Positions 26,219 through 36,009 of a DNA stretch of 64,000 nt are shown here, piece by piece; position 1 is the stretch's first letter, and each line of letters begins with the position of its first letter. The stretch spans positions 4,216,001 to 4,280,000 of the forward strand of contig NZ_CP102332.1 in NCBI RefSeq assembly GCF_024600715.1. Reading direction: 5' to 3'. Under the pieces are notes generated by a model that made no database searches, had not been told where the DNA came from, and worked only from the letters and a program-made list of their open reading frames with translations. Both the position numbers and the translations under genes were made by a program. This DNA is from Streptomyces changanensis (GTDB lineage: Bacteria > Actinomycetota > Actinomycetes > Streptomycetales > Streptomycetaceae).

Positions 26219-26638
26219 ATGACCTCTTCTGAGACCTCACGATATGTACGGCTTCGCGTGGACCTGGTGCTGGAGGTGACCGAACGGGACGAGCTGACCG
26301 ACGCCGCACTGCGACGGATCGGCGACGACGAGTACATGCCCGACGAGGAGCGGGCGCACGCCGGAACGACCGTCCGCGAGGACGAAGCGGAAGCGCTCGC
26401 GTACCTCGTCGAGCCCTTCCAGCTCGTCGGCGAGGTGCCCGGGGTGGAGCTCGTCCAGGCGTCGTGGAGCAGCGAGCAGACCGCGTACGACCCCGACGTG
26501 GACGCCTTCCTCGTCGACGACGAGGACTTCGACTTCGACGACGACGGTGACGGCGACGCCGACCAGGGCGGGCCCGGCGAGGGGCGGGGCGACAGCCGCG
26601 CCGGCGACGGTCGCATCGTGGACGGGCGGCGCGGCTGA
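26219..26638 (+). CDS. Conserved acidic hypothetical protein
   Basis: A 139-residue protein. The first 100 residues form a soluble alpha/beta segment (VRLRVDLVLEVTERDELTDAA, then a strand VPGVELVQASW). The tail is an acidic run (VDDEDFDFDDDGDGDADQ) followed by a Gly/Arg-rich end. I recognise it only as a conserved Streptomyces protein found near hutH and the L,D-transpeptidase gene; the function is unknown. ATG 26219 starts about 107 bases from the divergent LAxTG protein gene, implying a shared divergent promoter region. Confidence 0.75.
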   Translation: MTSSETSRYVRLRVDLVLEVTERDELTDAALRRIGDDEYMPDEERAHAGTTVREDEAEALAYLVEPFQLVGEVPGVELVQASWSSEQTAYDPDVDAFLVDDEDFDFDDDGDGDADQGGPGEGRGDSRAGDGRIVDGRRG

Positions 26639-26846
26639 GCCGTCGGCGTGACATCCTGCGGGCCCCGGCAAACCGCGCCCCCGGCGCGTGTGGCCGGGGC
26701 CACACCCTGCCGGGAACCGACCCGCCCGCTCGTGCGTCGATCAGTGGTGTTCCCCACACCTTGCCCGAGGGGGGAACGGGGCAGGGTGATAAGGGTGTTC
26801 TGGTGAAGAGGCGAGCAGGATATCCGCGACGATGGAGAAGCGTGTG

Positions 26847-28106
26847 ATGACGGACGGTAAGCGGCGCAGGGGCCTGGTGGCCGCGTCCGCACTGCTGAGC
26901 GGCGTGCTGGCGCTCACGGCCTGCAACGACGGTGACAAGGCCGACGCCGCCAACGGAAGCAGCGGGAGTCCGGACAGCTCACAGGCCCAGGTCGACGAGG
27001 CAGCCGCGCAGAAGACCTCGCAGGCCCGAATAACGATCACCCCGAAGAACGGCGCGAACAACGCGTCGATCAACAACGACGCCAAGGTCACCGTCGCCGA
27101 CGGGACGCTCACCTCCGTCGTCATGACCTCCCCCGGGGGCGAGCCGGTCAAGGGCGAGATGTCCGCCGACGGCAAGAGCTGGGCCCCCTCCGAGCAGCTG
27201 GAACGCGCGACGACGTACAAGATCGCCGCGACGGCGAAGGACTCCGAGGGCCGGGAGGCCCACGAGAACTCCTCCTTCACCACCGTCTCCAAGGACAACA
27301 GCTTCATCGGCAACTTCACGCCGGAGGACGGCTCCACCGTCGGCGTCGGCATGCCGGTCTCGATCACCTTCAACAAGCCGATCACCGACCGCAAGGCCGT
27401 GCAGTCGGCCATCGAGGTGTCCTCCTCCAGCGGCCAGGAGGTCGTCGGCCACTGGTTCAACAACCAGCGCGTCGACTTCCGCCCCGAGCAGTACTGGAAC
27501 GAGGGCTCCACGGTCACGCTGAAGCTCAAGCTCGACGGGGTCGAGGGCGCGGACGGCGTCATCGGCGTCCAGCAGAAGACCGTCACCTTCAAGGTCGGCC
27601 GCAACCAGGTCTCGACGGTGGACGTCGCCACCAAGAAGATGACCGTCCAGCAGGACGGCAAGACGATCAAGACGATCCCGATCTCCGCCGGCTCCCCGGA
27701 CAACCCGACCTACAACGGTCAGATGGTGATCTCCGAGAAGTTCAAGGAGACCCGGATGAACGGTGCGACCGTCGGGTTCACGGACGACGACGGCGAGGGC
27801 GAGTACGACATCAAGGACGTGCCGCACGCCATGCGGCTGTCCACGTCGGGCACCTTCATCCACGGCAACTACTGGGGCTCCGACTCCGTCTTCGGCAACG
27901 TCAACACCAGCCACGGCTGCGTGGGCCTCAACGACGTGAAGGGCGCCGGCGACCCGAACCAGCCCGGTGCGTGGTTCTACGACAACTCGCTCATCGGCGA
28001 CGTGGTGATCGTCAAGAACTCCAAGGACAAGACGATCAAGCCGGACAACGGCCTCAACGGCTGGAACATGAACTGGGCCGACTGGAAGGCCGGCTCGGCG
28101 CTCTGA
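26847..28106 (+). CDS. L,D-transpeptidase lipoprotein (Ig-like + YkuD)
   Basis: A 419-residue envelope enzyme that forms 3-3 crosslinks in peptidoglycan. The lipobox LALTACN near residue 25 predicts a lipoprotein. Two Ig-like domains follow (about 55-155 and 160-260, with GNFTPEDGSTVGVGMPV), then the YkuD catalytic domain (about 262-395) with His in FIHGNYWG and nucleophile Cys in TSHGCVGL. This is the actinobacterial LdtMt2-like layout. ATG 26847 follows GGAGAAG by 6 bases; ATG 26832 and GTG 26844 are in-frame alternatives. The terminator at 28165 closes the unit. Confidence 0.92.
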   Translation: MTDGKRRRGLVAASALLSGVLALTACNDGDKADAANGSSGSPDSSQAQVDEAAAQKTSQARITITPKNGANNASINNDAKVTVADGTLTSVVMTSPGGEPVKGEMSADGKSWAPSEQLERATTYKIAATAKDSEGREAHENSSFTTVSKDNSFIGNFTPEDGSTVGVGMPVSITFNKPITDRKAVQSAIEVSSSSGQEVVGHWFNNQRVDFRPEQYWNEGSTVTLKLKLDGVEGADGVIGVQQKTVTFKVGRNQVSTVDVATKKMTVQQDGKTIKTIPISAGSPDNPTYNGQMVISEKFKETRMNGATVGFTDDDGEGEYDIKDVPHAMRLSTSGTFIHGNYWGSDSVFGNVNTSHGCVGLNDVKGAGDPNQPGAWFYDNSLIGDVVIVKNSKDKTIKPDNGLNGWNMNWADWKAGSAL

Positions 28107-28164
28107 CCCGCGCCCGTCCGACGCCCCGGCGCTTTCGGCGCACGCGGGGTCCGGGCCACGGCAT

Positions 28165-28209
28165 GACGGAGGCGGCGGTGCACCCCGGGAGGGCACCGCC
28201 GCCTCCGTC
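28165..28209. terminator. Intrinsic terminator after L,D-transpeptidase gene
   Basis: A perfect 17-base stem (GACGGAGGCGGCGGTGC and its complement) around an 11-base loop, 58 bases beyond the stop codon. Confidence 0.8.
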
Positions 28210-28405
28210 GTCCACGCGCCGGCCCGACCGTCCGGACCACTACCACCCGTGGCGCACCGCCGGCACCGCCCGCGCCGCTCGGTACCGCCGGTAGTCCGCC
28301 CTCCCGCCGTTCCACCCTCCGCGCGTCGCCGGCACGTCCTGTCCCGCCCCGCCCCGCCCAGTCCTGTCCGTCCGGACGGGACCGGGCCGGAGTGGGGCAG
28401 GGGGC

Positions 28406-29326
28406 TCAGGGGTCGCGCGGGTCGGCCGGGGCCACGGAGGTGGACGTGACGTGCGTGGTGGTCGAGGCGTCCGCTGCGGCGGAGGCGTCCACGCCCCAGT
28501 TCGCCAGCAGCCGCAGCGACTCCGCGGCGGGGGAGCCCGGCTCGGCCGTGTACGCCAGCAGGCTCTGGTCGTGGTCGCCGGGGATCCGCAGCGTCTCGTA
28601 CGACAGGGTCAGCTCCCCGACCAGCGGGTGGCGCAGCCGCTTCACCCCGTGCCCCTTCTCCTGCACCGTGTGCGCGGCCCACAACGACCGGAACTCGGGG
28701 CTCCGCACGGACAGGTCCCCGACCAGCGTCGCGAGCTGCGGGTCGTCGGCGGAGCACCCGGCGTACATCCGCAGCACGCTCACCACCTCGGTCGCCTTCG
28801 CCTCCCAGTCCACGTACAGGTCGCGCGCGACGGGGGAGAGGAAGACGTGCCGGGCCATGTTCCGCTCCTGCGGTTCCAGCGCGGCGAAGTCGCCGAACAG
28901 GGCCTGGGCGAGCCGGTTCCACGCGAGCACGTCCAGCCGCTGCCCCAGGACGAGGGCGGGCACCGAGTCCATGGAGTCCAGCAGATGGCGCACGGCGGGC
29001 CGTACGGTCTGCTGTCGGAAGCTGCGCGACCGCTTCCGCTTCTTGTGCGCGGGCTTCGCCAGGTGCAGCAGGTGGTCCCGCTCGGCGTCCGTCAGGCGCA
29101 GCGCGCGGGCGATGGCGTCCAGCACCTCGGTGGAGACGTTCTGCCCGTTCCCCTGCTCCAGCCGCGTGTAGTACGCGACGGACACCCCGGCCAGCAGCGC
29201 CAGCTCCTCCCGGCGCAGCCCCGGCACGCGCCGCAGCCGCCCCACGGCGGGCAGTCCGACGTCCTCGGGCTTCAACCGGGCACGCCGGGAGCGGAGGAAC
29301 TCGCTGAGCTCGGCACGCTGGTCCAT
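28406..29326 (-). CDS. XRE regulator with MmyB-like ligand domain
   Basis: A 306-residue regulator. The N-terminal helix-turn-helix spans about residues 8-80 ([38 protein letters not shown]). The C-terminal MmyB-like PAS-type ligand domain spans about 110-280, with [23 protein letters not shown] and the conserved [16 protein letters not shown]. This family is abundant in Streptomyces and usually regulates an adjacent divergent oxidoreductase gene. Here that is the alcohol dehydrogenase at 29454, 127 bases away. ATG 29326 is the start; the domain begins at once. Confidence 0.88.
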   Translation of the reverse strand: MDQRAELSEFLRSRRARLKPEDVGLPAVGRLRRVPGLRREELALLAGVSVAYYTRLEQGNGQNVSTEVLDAIARALRLTDAERDHLLHLAKPAHKKRKRSRSFRQQTVRPAVRHLLDSMDSVPALVLGQRLDVLAWNRLAQALFGDFAALEPQERNMARHVFLSPVARDLYVDWEAKATEVVSVLRMYAGCSADDPQLATLVGDLSVRSPEFRSLWAAHTVQEKGHGVKRLRHPLVGELTLSYETLRIPGDHDQSLLAYTAEPGSPAAESLRLLANWGVDASAAADASTTTHVTSTSVAPADPRDP

Positions 29327-29453
29327 ACCCCCAGTATCCCGGCCGCCCGGCCCGGTCGGCTCCCTGTCCCTGTCCCCGCCAGTGGTAGGAACGCCGGTGG
29401 TACGAACAGCAGAGGGCTGGGTGGATCCGCAGGTGGGAGGCAGGATCGACGGT

Positions 29454-30497
29454 ATGACCACGAACGTACCCGCATACGCCGCCCCCGCCCCCAAGGCCCC
29501 GCTGGAGCGCACCACCGTGCCGCGCCGCGCGGTGGGGGAGCACGACGTCCTCATCGAGATCCGGTACGCGGGCATCTGCCACTCCGACATCCACCAGGCC
29601 CGCGACGGGTGGGGCCAGGGCATCTACCCGATGGTGCCCGGCCACGAGATAGCCGGCGTGGTGACCGGGGTCGGCCCGTCCGTGACGCGGTTCCGCGTCG
29701 GCGACCGCGTCGGCGTCGGCTGCTTCGTCGACTCCTGCCGCGAGTGCGCGTACTGCCGCCAGGGCCTGGAGCAGTACTGCGTGCGCGGCATGACCGGCAC
29801 CTACAACGCCCTCGACAAGAACGGCGAGCCCACCTACGGCGGCTACTCGACGCACATCGTCGTCGACGAGAACTACACCGTCCGCATCCCCGACGCGCTC
29901 CCCCTCGACGAGGCCGCGCCCCTGCTGTGCGCCGGCATCACCCTGTACTCGCCGCTCGCGCGCTGGCAGGCGGGCCCCGGCAAGAAGGTCGCCATCGTCG
30001 GCCTGGGCGGCCTGGGCCACATGGGCGTGAAGATCGCCCACGCCATGGGCGCCGAGGTGACCGTCCTCAGCCAGACCCTCCGCAAGGAGGCGGACGGCCG
30101 CAAGCTCGGCGCCGACCACTTCCACGCGACGAGCGACCCCGCCACCTTCGAGCGGCTGGCCGGCACCTTCGACCTGATCGTCTCCACGGTCTCCGCCCCG
30201 CTGGACTTCGGCGCCTACCTCGGACTGCTGAAGACGGACGGCGCGCTCGTGAACGTCGGCGCCCCGGAGGAGCCCGTCTCCCTCAACCTCTTCTCCCTCA
30301 TCAACGGCCGCAGGACGCTCGCCGGCTCCATGATCGGCGGCATCGCGGAGACCCAGAAGATGCTGGACTTCTGCGCCGAGCACGGCCTGGGCGCCGAGGT
30401 CGAGGTGATCAGCGCCGACCGGATCAACGAGGCGTACGAGCGCGTCCTCGCGAGCGACGTCCGCTACCGCTTCGTCATCGACACCGCGACGATCTGA
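29454..30497 (+). CDS. Zinc-dependent alcohol dehydrogenase, NADP type
   Basis: A 347-residue medium-chain dehydrogenase of the cinnamyl alcohol dehydrogenase/YahK group. The catalytic zinc ligands are Cys in [10 protein letters not shown], His-Glu in PGHEIAG and a later Cys in [12 protein letters not shown]. The structural zinc is held by the Cys cluster [12 protein letters not shown] plus QYC. The Rossmann motif is [10 protein letters not shown]. It reduces aldehydes or oxidises primary alcohols; the physiological substrate is unknown. AGGATCG before ATG 29454 sets the start. Probably controlled by the divergent MmyB-type regulator. Confidence 0.9.
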   Translation: MTTNVPAYAAPAPKAPLERTTVPRRAVGEHDVLIEIRYAGICHSDIHQARDGWGQGIYPMVPGHEIAGVVTGVGPSVTRFRVGDRVGVGCFVDSCRECAYCRQGLEQYCVRGMTGTYNALDKNGEPTYGGYSTHIVVDENYTVRIPDALPLDEAAPLLCAGITLYSPLARWQAGPGKKVAIVGLGGLGHMGVKIAHAMGAEVTVLSQTLRKEADGRKLGADHFHATSDPATFERLAGTFDLIVSTVSAPLDFGAYLGLLKTDGALVNVGAPEEPVSLNLFSLINGRRTLAGSMIGGIAETQKMLDFCAEHGLGAEVEVISADRINEAYERVLASDVRYRFVIDTATI

Positions 30498-30520
30498 CGG
30501 CGCGGCGTCCCCTGCCGCGC

Positions 30521-30558
30521 GGGCGGCCGGCGCCTCCCCCGAGGGGTGCCGGCCGCCC
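30521..30558. terminator. Intrinsic terminator after alcohol dehydrogenase
   Basis: A 14-base stem with one G-U pair (GGGCGGCCGGCGCC against GGTGCCGGCCGCCC), 24 bases after the stop. Confidence 0.7.
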
Positions 30559-30657
30559 GTCCCCGATGATCGACGGCCCTTCCCCTCACCCCCGCCGTCG
30601 GGCAGTCTGGTGGATCGACTCCGCCTGGCGGCAGGCGGATCGAGGAGAGGGGACTCC

Positions 30658-31008
30658 ATGCCCGCGTACGCGATAGCCAGGCTGCGCCCGCCCAGGACGC
30701 TCCACGAGGAGGTCCTCACCTACATGGAACGGATCCAGTCCACGCTGGACCCGTTCGACGGCCGCTTCCTGGTGCACGGCGCACCCGCGCGCGAGGTCCT
30801 GGAGGGCGACTGGCCGGAAGCCCTGGTGATCATCGGCTTCCCGTCCCTGGTCCACGCCCGCGACTGGTACGCATCGGAGGCCTATCAGGCCCTGCTGCCG
30901 CTGCGCACCCGCCACATGGACGGCGACGTCCTGCTCATCGACGGCCTAGCCCCGGACTACGACCCGGCGACGACGGCCGCGGCGCTCCGCCTGGCCCAGC
31001 TCCCCTGA
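30658..31008 (+). CDS. DUF1330 domain protein
   Basis: A 116-residue dimeric ferredoxin-like (alpha+beta barrel) protein of the DUF1330 family. It has the usual AYAIARLRPPRT start, a central GRFLVHG strand, and WYASEAYQALLPLRT, which is the family signature. No enzyme activity is established for the family. GAGGAGAGGGG precedes ATG 30658. It stands alone between terminators and convergent msrA. Confidence 0.88.
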   Translation: MPAYAIARLRPPRTLHEEVLTYMERIQSTLDPFDGRFLVHGAPAREVLEGDWPEALVIIGFPSLVHARDWYASEAYQALLPLRTRHMDGDVLLIDGLAPDYDPATTAAALRLAQLP

Positions 31009-31101
31009 CCCCGCGCTGAGCCGCCCCGCCCGGCGCCGCTCACGGGGGCGGGGCCGGCGAGGAACGCGCCCGGCGTCAGTGCCGCGCCCGGCGGGAGCGG
31101 G

Positions 31102-31767
31102 TCAGCCGTCAGCCTTCGCGACGCCGACCGGGCAGGAGACGCCCGTGCCGCCGATGCCGCAGTAGCCCGCCGGGTTCTTGTCCAGGTACTGCTGGTGGTA
31201 CGGCTCGGCCGGGTGGAAGGGGTGGGCGGTCGCCGGCCGCAGTTCCGTGGTGATCGCCCCGTGGCCGGCGGACGTCAGGACGTGCTGGTACGCGTCGCGG
31301 GACGCCGCGGCGGCCTCGGCCTGCGCCGGGGTGTGGGTGAAGACGGCGGAGCGGTACTGGGTGCCCACGTCGTTGCCCTGGCGGTGGCCCTGCGTGGGGT
31401 CGTGGGCCTCCCAGAAGACCTTGAGGAGCCGCTCGTACGGGACGACGGACGGGTCGAAGACCACCCGGACGGCCTCCGTGTGGCCGGTCAGGCCCGAGCA
31501 GACCTCCTCGTACGACGGGTTCGGCGTGATGCCGCCCTGGTAGCCGACGAGGGTGGTCCACACGCCGGGCGTCCGCCAGAAGACGCGCTCCGCGCCCCAG
31601 AAGCAGCCCAGGGCGAAGTCCGCGACCTCCAGGCCGTCCGGGTAGGGGCCCCGCAGGGGGTTGCCCAGGACGGTGTGGCGGTCGGGGAGGGTGAACTCCG
31701 GGTCCGGGCGGCCCTTCGGCGCCTGCTCGGGCGTGGGCATCTCGGGCGTACGGCGGTACGAGAACAT
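31102..31767 (-). CDS. msrA: Peptide-methionine (S)-S-oxide reductase
   Basis: A 221-residue MsrA that reduces (S)-methionine sulfoxide in proteins and free form. The catalytic Cys is in the hallmark GCFWGAE (about residue 54-60). The conserved substrate pocket follows ([27 protein letters not shown]). C-terminal Cys in AGYCGIGG and VSCPVG are the resolving cysteines for thioredoxin recycling. GGAGGAG lies before ATG 31767. It is the last gene of a minus-strand series that begins with the M48 protease cluster. Confidence 0.94.
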   Translation of the reverse strand: MFSYRRTPEMPTPEQAPKGRPDPEFTLPDRHTVLGNPLRGPYPDGLEVADFALGCFWGAERVFWRTPGVWTTLVGYQGGITPNPSYEEVCSGLTGHTEAVRVVFDPSVVPYERLLKVFWEAHDPTQGHRQGNDVGTQYRSAVFTHTPAQAEAAAASRDAYQHVLTSAGHGAITTELRPATAHPFHPAEPYHQQYLDKNPAGYCGIGGTGVSCPVGVAKADG

Positions 31768-31823
31768 CGCGTCTCCTCCAGAGGGGCTCGTGGGGGGAAC
31801 GCCCGCGCCCGGCCGGGGATTCC

Positions 31824-32900
31824 TCAGCGCCGGCGCGCCCCCTTGGCCGCCTCCTCCCGCCACCGGCAGTACGCCGCCGCCGGGTCGCCGTGGTACGCCC
31901 ACGGGAAGGCCCCGACGTGGCCGTCGACCAGGCGGAACTGCTCGAGCGCGGCCTCGTGGCGGCCCTGCCGCGTCAGGAAGTACGCCAGGACGTGCCGCAC
32001 GGTCGCCGCCCGCGGGTGGCCGGGCGGGGCGGCCGCGACGTCCGCCAGGGCCGCGTCGACCAGCGCGACGAGCTGCGGGGTCCGGTAGTCGCCGGCCTTC
32101 GCGCCGTCGTCGTGGTGCTCCCACCAGGCCACCAGCGGCAGTACCGCCAGGAGGCTGCCGGCCGGGGCCGCCGCGGCCGCCGAGCGCGCGAAGGACTCCG
32201 CCAGCTCGGCGGAGCCGTGCCACTTGGCGCACCAGTACTGGAGCGCCGAGGTGTGGGCGTCGAAGTGGTACGGGTCCCGGGCCGTGACCTCCGCCCAGAT
32301 CCGGTGCACCCGCGCGTGCGGGTAGCCCAGGCCGCGGGCGGTGTGGAGCTCCGCGACGTACGGGGTGGGGTCCGCCGGGTTCAGCTCGGCGGCGCACTCG
32401 ATCTCCGCCGGTGCCTGGGCGAGCGTGCGGTGGAAACCGGCGAACTGCTCCCGGCTGGTGTCCTTCGCGTATGCCGCGCCCCGCAGGCGCCACGCCACGG
32501 AGACCGTCGCGTGGGCGCGGACCACCGCGACGTCCGGGTCGTCGGGCCCGGCGACGTGCGTCCAGGTCTCCAGCCACGCCCCGTCGCCCTCGGCGGCCGC
32601 GTCGCCGAGGGCGCGGGCGTAGCCGCAGCGCAGCGACCAGTCGCGGTCCTCCCGGGTCGCCGCCATCAGACGGGCGGCCGGTTCCCAGCCGCCGTGGGCG
32701 GCGGCGGCCAGGGCGCGCTCCAGGGCGGGCGCGGGGGTCGACAGGAGCGTGTTCTGCCGGGAGCGGGGGAGGAGGCCCAGCTCCTCCGCCACGCCGGTCG
32801 ACGCCGGGCGCTCGGAGGGGCCGACGACCCGCCGGTACACCACGACGCCCACCGCGACCGCGAGGACGAGGGCGAGGACGCGGGCGATCTCCACGGTCAC
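31824..32900 (-). CDS. Membrane-anchored paralog A of a YWC-x-KWHG family
   Basis: A 358-residue protein with one N-terminal membrane helix (residues 4-22) and a helical, TPR-like soluble part. A conserved block includes [10 protein letters not shown] (193-202), then [12 protein letters not shown] (219-230), then VRHVLAYFL and the C-terminal [10 protein letters not shown] with a DPAAAY repeat end. The same blocks occur in the genes at 32897 and 36010, so the three are paralogs. It resembles the uncharacterised DUF4034-type group in my memory, but I cannot confirm that. GTG 32900 overlaps the upstream stop (GTGA), so translation is coupled. Confidence 0.8.
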   Translation of the reverse strand: MTVEIARVLALVLAVAVGVVVYRRVVGPSERPASTGVAEELGLLPRSRQNTLLSTPAPALERALAAAAHGGWEPAARLMAATREDRDWSLRCGYARALGDAAAEGDGAWLETWTHVAGPDDPDVAVVRAHATVSVAWRLRGAAYAKDTSREQFAGFHRTLAQAPAEIECAAELNPADPTPYVAELHTARGLGYPHARVHRIWAEVTARDPYHFDAHTSALQYWCAKWHGSAELAESFARSAAAAAPAGSLLAVLPLVAWWEHHDDGAKAGDYRTPQLVALVDAALADVAAAPPGHPRAATVRHVLAYFLTRQGRHEAALEQFRLVDGHVGAFPWAYHGDPAAAYCRWREEAAKGARRR

Positions 32901-34024
32901 GCGGCGGCCCGCCCGTCGGCGGCGTTCACCGCGGACTCGTCGCGCATCCGGCAGAACTCGCCCGCCGGGTCGCCCTTGTACCGCCACGGGAGCGCGTCGA
33001 CGTAGCCGTCGACCAGGCGGAACTGCTCCAGGGCCGGCTCCCACCGGTCCTGGAGGTACAGGTAGTACGCGAGGAGGTGGCGGACCTCCGCCAGGCGGGG
33101 GTGGTCGGGGTCGGCGGCGGCCGCGTCGGCGAGGGCGGCGTCCACGGCCGCGTACATCTCCGGGGTGCGGTCCACGTCGGCGGAGTCCGACTCGTCGTGC
33201 TCGAAGTGCGCGATCAGCGGGAACGCCCGCATCAGCGTGCCGGGGGGCGCCTGCGCCGCCGCGCGCACGGCGAACGCCCGCGCCAGCTCCTCCGAGCCGT
33301 GCCACTTGCCGCACCAGTACTGGAGCGCGGAGAAGTGCGCCTCGTAGTGGTGCGGGGCGCGGCTGGTGATGTCCCGCCAGATGCGGTGCATCTCCTCGTG
33401 CGGGTAGCCGAGGCCGATCGCCGTCCAGATCTCGCCCACGTACGGGGAGGGGTCGTCGTGCGGGGCCAGCTCCGCCGCGCGCGCGTGCTCGCCACGGGTG
33501 CGGGCCAGGGTGCGGTGGAAGCCCTCGAACTGCTCGGACGTCGTGTACTGGGCGCGCTTCGCGCCGCGGATCCGCCACGCCAGGAAGACCGAGCTGCGGG
33601 CCCGTACGAGCGCCGCGCCCGGGTCGTCGGGGTGGGCCGCCTCCCAGGCGAGCAGCCAGGTGTCGTCCTCGGCGGCGACGTCGGCGAGCTTCTCGCAGTA
33701 CGCGGTGCGGCGCTCCCAGTCACGGGCGGCGGCCGTCTCCTCGAAGAGGGCGGCGGCGGGCTCCCAGTCGCCGGCGCGAGCGGCGGCGACGGCGACGGTC
33801 AGGGCCTGCGGCTGCGGTGCGGCGAGCTTGGTGTGCTGCCGCTCGGGCGGCAGCAGGCCGAGCGCGGCGACGCGTTCGGCGGCCCGCGCGGTCGCCTCCT
33901 CGGCGTCGGGGTCGGAGCGCCACCCCTCGATCGCGCCCTGCACGATCGCCTTGAGGAAGTAGACGCCGACCCCCAGGACCAGGAGGACGACGGGGGTCAG
34001 GACGACCCAGAGCAGGATCTTCAC
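32897..34024 (-). CDS. Membrane-anchored paralog B of the YWC-x-KWHG family
   Basis: A 375-residue protein with an N-terminal membrane helix (about 3-24, [20 protein letters not shown]). The helical domain matches its neighbours: [13 protein letters not shown], then [13 protein letters not shown] (204-216), [12 protein letters not shown] (233-244) and the C-terminal [10 protein letters not shown]. It is closest to paralog A, suggesting a local duplication. GTG 34024 is preceded by GAGG at about 9 bases. The short VNTR at 34111-34166 lies in its leader region. Function unknown; it is followed with 4-base overlap by paralog A. Confidence 0.8.
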   Translation of the reverse strand: MKILLWVVLTPVVLLVLGVGVYFLKAIVQGAIEGWRSDPDAEEATARAAERVAALGLLPPERQHTKLAAPQPQALTVAVAAARAGDWEPAAALFEETAAARDWERRTAYCEKLADVAAEDDTWLLAWEAAHPDDPGAALVRARSSVFLAWRIRGAKRAQYTTSEQFEGFHRTLARTRGEHARAAELAPHDDPSPYVGEIWTAIGLGYPHEEMHRIWRDITSRAPHHYEAHFSALQYWCGKWHGSEELARAFAVRAAAQAPPGTLMRAFPLIAHFEHDESDSADVDRTPEMYAAVDAALADAAAADPDHPRLAEVRHLLAYYLYLQDRWEPALEQFRLVDGYVDALPWRYKGDPAGEFCRMRDESAVNAADGRAAA

Positions 34025-34110
34025 GGTGGGTGGCCTCGGGGGTGTGGGAGGTGGGCGGTGCGAGTGGTGTGGGTCGTGACTGTGGTGCTGGTACTGGTCT
34101 TCTGGTGCCT

Positions 34111-34166
34111 GTGTGCCTGTGTGCCTGTGTGCCTGTGTGCCTGTGTGCCTGTGTGCCTGTGTGCCT
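34111..34166. repeat. Seven tandem copies of GTGTGCCT
   Basis: Seven perfect 8-base units, with degenerate units on both sides (34103-34110 and 34167-34182). They lie between the M48 protease stop (34245) and the start of paralog B (34024) on the minus strand. Copy number in such a tract can change by slippage. As it is untranslated, it could tune expression of the downstream pair. Confidence 0.85.
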
Positions 34167-34244
34167 GCGGGCCTGCGTGCCCGGGGGTGCCCGTGGTGCC
34201 TGGGGTGGCGGTGGGGAGCCACCGGCGTCCCGGCCGCCCGCTGG

Positions 34245-35840
34245 TCAGGCGGGGGTGGCGAGCAGGGCGCGCAGCGGCGCCGTGTCGGGGCGGTCGGCGA
34301 CCGCCGCGTCCAGGGCGTCCGGCAGCCGCTCCTCGTACGCGTCCGGCATGACCAGCGCCGCGGGCTCCGACCAGGACAGCTCCCAGCGGGCGACCCCCCG
34401 GGCGATCAGCTCGCCGGCGACGAGCCGGGCCAGGCCCCTGCGCAGCACGGGACGGGCGAACTCGCGGGCCGCGCGCCCCTTCGCCGCGCCGGCCTGCTCC
34501 GACTTCGGCAGGTGGTCGGCGATCTCCCAGCCGACGCCCAGGTCGAGCGCGTTCAGCAGCGACGTCAGTGAGCCCTCGCCGCCGGTCACCTCGGCGGTCG
34601 CCCGCCGCAGCGGCTCGGCCTCCCGCGCGAAGTGCGCGGTCATCGACTCGTGGACCAGCTCGGGCCACTCGACGCGGCGCATCCGCAGCGCCTCCGGGGT
34701 GAGCGAGACGTCCTCCACGGCGGCCAGCGCCGCGTGCGCGTCGCCGAGCAGGCCCAGCGCGGGCAGCGCCGGCTCGGAGGCGCGGCCGTCGTCGGGCAGG
34801 GACTCCAGGCGGGCGACCCGCTCGGCGACCGGCGGGTGCGAGTCGTACGGGGACGCAGGCTCGGTCGGCAGGTCGCGGCGCATGGCCGCCAGTTCGTCCG
34901 CGCGGGCGGCCAGCAGGTGGCGGACGCCGCCGAAGACCTCGCCGCGCGGCGGCAGCAGCCCGGCGCCGACGCCCAGCGTCGCGTACGAGCTCATGTAGAA
35001 GCCGTGCGCGGCGTCCAGGGCGGGGAGTCCGCGCAGGGCCGCCGCGGTGGCGTCCCGGCCGGCGATCCGGGCGGCGGCCAGGTCGGCGGCCAGCTCCTGG
35101 CGGCGCGAGGCGGCCAGGGTGGCGCGCAGGTAGAAGTGGCCGTACGCGCGGTAGATCCGGGCCATGGCCCGGTAGGTGAGGCCGACGCCGGTGGTGTCGA
35201 CCTCCTTGGCGTCCTTGCCCCGGGCGAGTTTCCTGGCGTTCCTCTTCTCCTGCTTGGCCCGCTCCTTGGCGACCTTGCCACCGGCCCGCTCCTCGAAGTG
35301 GGCGATGGTGCGGGCGACCTGGACGCGGCCGCGGACGGTGATGGCGGACAGCCGGGTGTCGGCGTTGCCGTAGTGGCCCATCTCGTGGGCGAGGACGGCC
35401 CGCAGCTGCGCCTCGGTGAGGCCCGCCATCAGCGGCAGGCCCAGGTAGAGGCGGCGGGTGCCGCCGAGGAGGCCGAGGAAGCGGGCGTCCTCGCTGACGG
35501 CGGCGTTCATGTCCGCGGTCAGCCGGATCTCGTCGGGAGCGCGCGTGCCGACCCCGTCGGCGAGGTCGCGCACGGCCCGCCACAGCCGGGGCTCCCGCTC
35601 CTCGGTGACGAGGACGCCGTGCGCCTCGTCGCCCTTCGGCGTGCGGAGCATGAACATGCCGCGGACGATCGGCACGGCCAGCAGCGCGCTGACGACGTAC
35701 AGCTTCAGGGCGAGGCTGCTGGGAGTCCAGGTGTACGCGGCCCAGTCGGCGACGGCCAGCGCGGCGAGCAGGCCGAGGCCGAGCAGATAGAAGCCGGCGA
35801 GCAGCACGGAGGCGCGCAGCGCGCGCAGGAAAGCGCCCAT
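34245..35840 (-). CDS. M48-family membrane metalloprotease
   Basis: A 531-residue peptidase of the HtpX/Ste24 (M48) type. Hydrophobic helices are at about 8-33 and 44-64. The zinc site HEMGH is at 152-156, with the third ligand Glu in RRQELAAD further on. A Lys/Arg-rich insertion (VAKERAKQEKRNARKLARGKD) lies between the active site and the third ligand. The C-terminal 250 residues lack similarity I can name, so it is much longer than HtpX (about 290). ATG 35840 has GGGGGGA upstream. It lies among three paralogs of a membrane-anchored family, suggesting a shared envelope role. Confidence 0.85.
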   Translation of the reverse strand: MGAFLRALRASVLLAGFYLLGLGLLAALAVADWAAYTWTPSSLALKLYVVSALLAVPIVRGMFMLRTPKGDEAHGVLVTEEREPRLWRAVRDLADGVGTRAPDEIRLTADMNAAVSEDARFLGLLGGTRRLYLGLPLMAGLTEAQLRAVLAHEMGHYGNADTRLSAITVRGRVQVARTIAHFEERAGGKVAKERAKQEKRNARKLARGKDAKEVDTTGVGLTYRAMARIYRAYGHFYLRATLAASRRQELAADLAAARIAGRDATAAALRGLPALDAAHGFYMSSYATLGVGAGLLPPRGEVFGGVRHLLAARADELAAMRRDLPTEPASPYDSHPPVAERVARLESLPDDGRASEPALPALGLLGDAHAALAAVEDVSLTPEALRMRRVEWPELVHESMTAHFAREAEPLRRATAEVTGGEGSLTSLLNALDLGVGWEIADHLPKSEQAGAAKGRAAREFARPVLRRGLARLVAGELIARGVARWELSWSEPAALVMPDAYEERLPDALDAAVADRPDTAPLRALLATPA

Positions 35841-36009
35841 CGGGCAGGGTCCCCCCACGGGATGAGAAAGAATGCGGAGCCGAAAACGGCATGGCGAAGC
35901 GGCGTGGGGGGAAGCGGAGTATCACCTGGCAGAGGGTCACTTCGCAAACGCGTTCCCGCCCGTGGGCCCGGGCCGCGGTACGGGCGGGACCGGCGCCGCG
36001 GGCCGCGCC

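Noticed and set aside
26979..30719. 1246-residue minus-strand open frame
   Set aside because: It runs antisense to the L,D-transpeptidase and alcohol dehydrogenase genes and through intergenic terminators. Its sequence is Arg/Gly/Val low complexity, the typical shadow frame in high-G+C DNA.
34111..34166. Possible CRISPR-like repeat
   Set aside because: Units are only 8 bases and directly adjacent with no spacers, so it is a VNTR rather than CRISPR. No cas genes are present.
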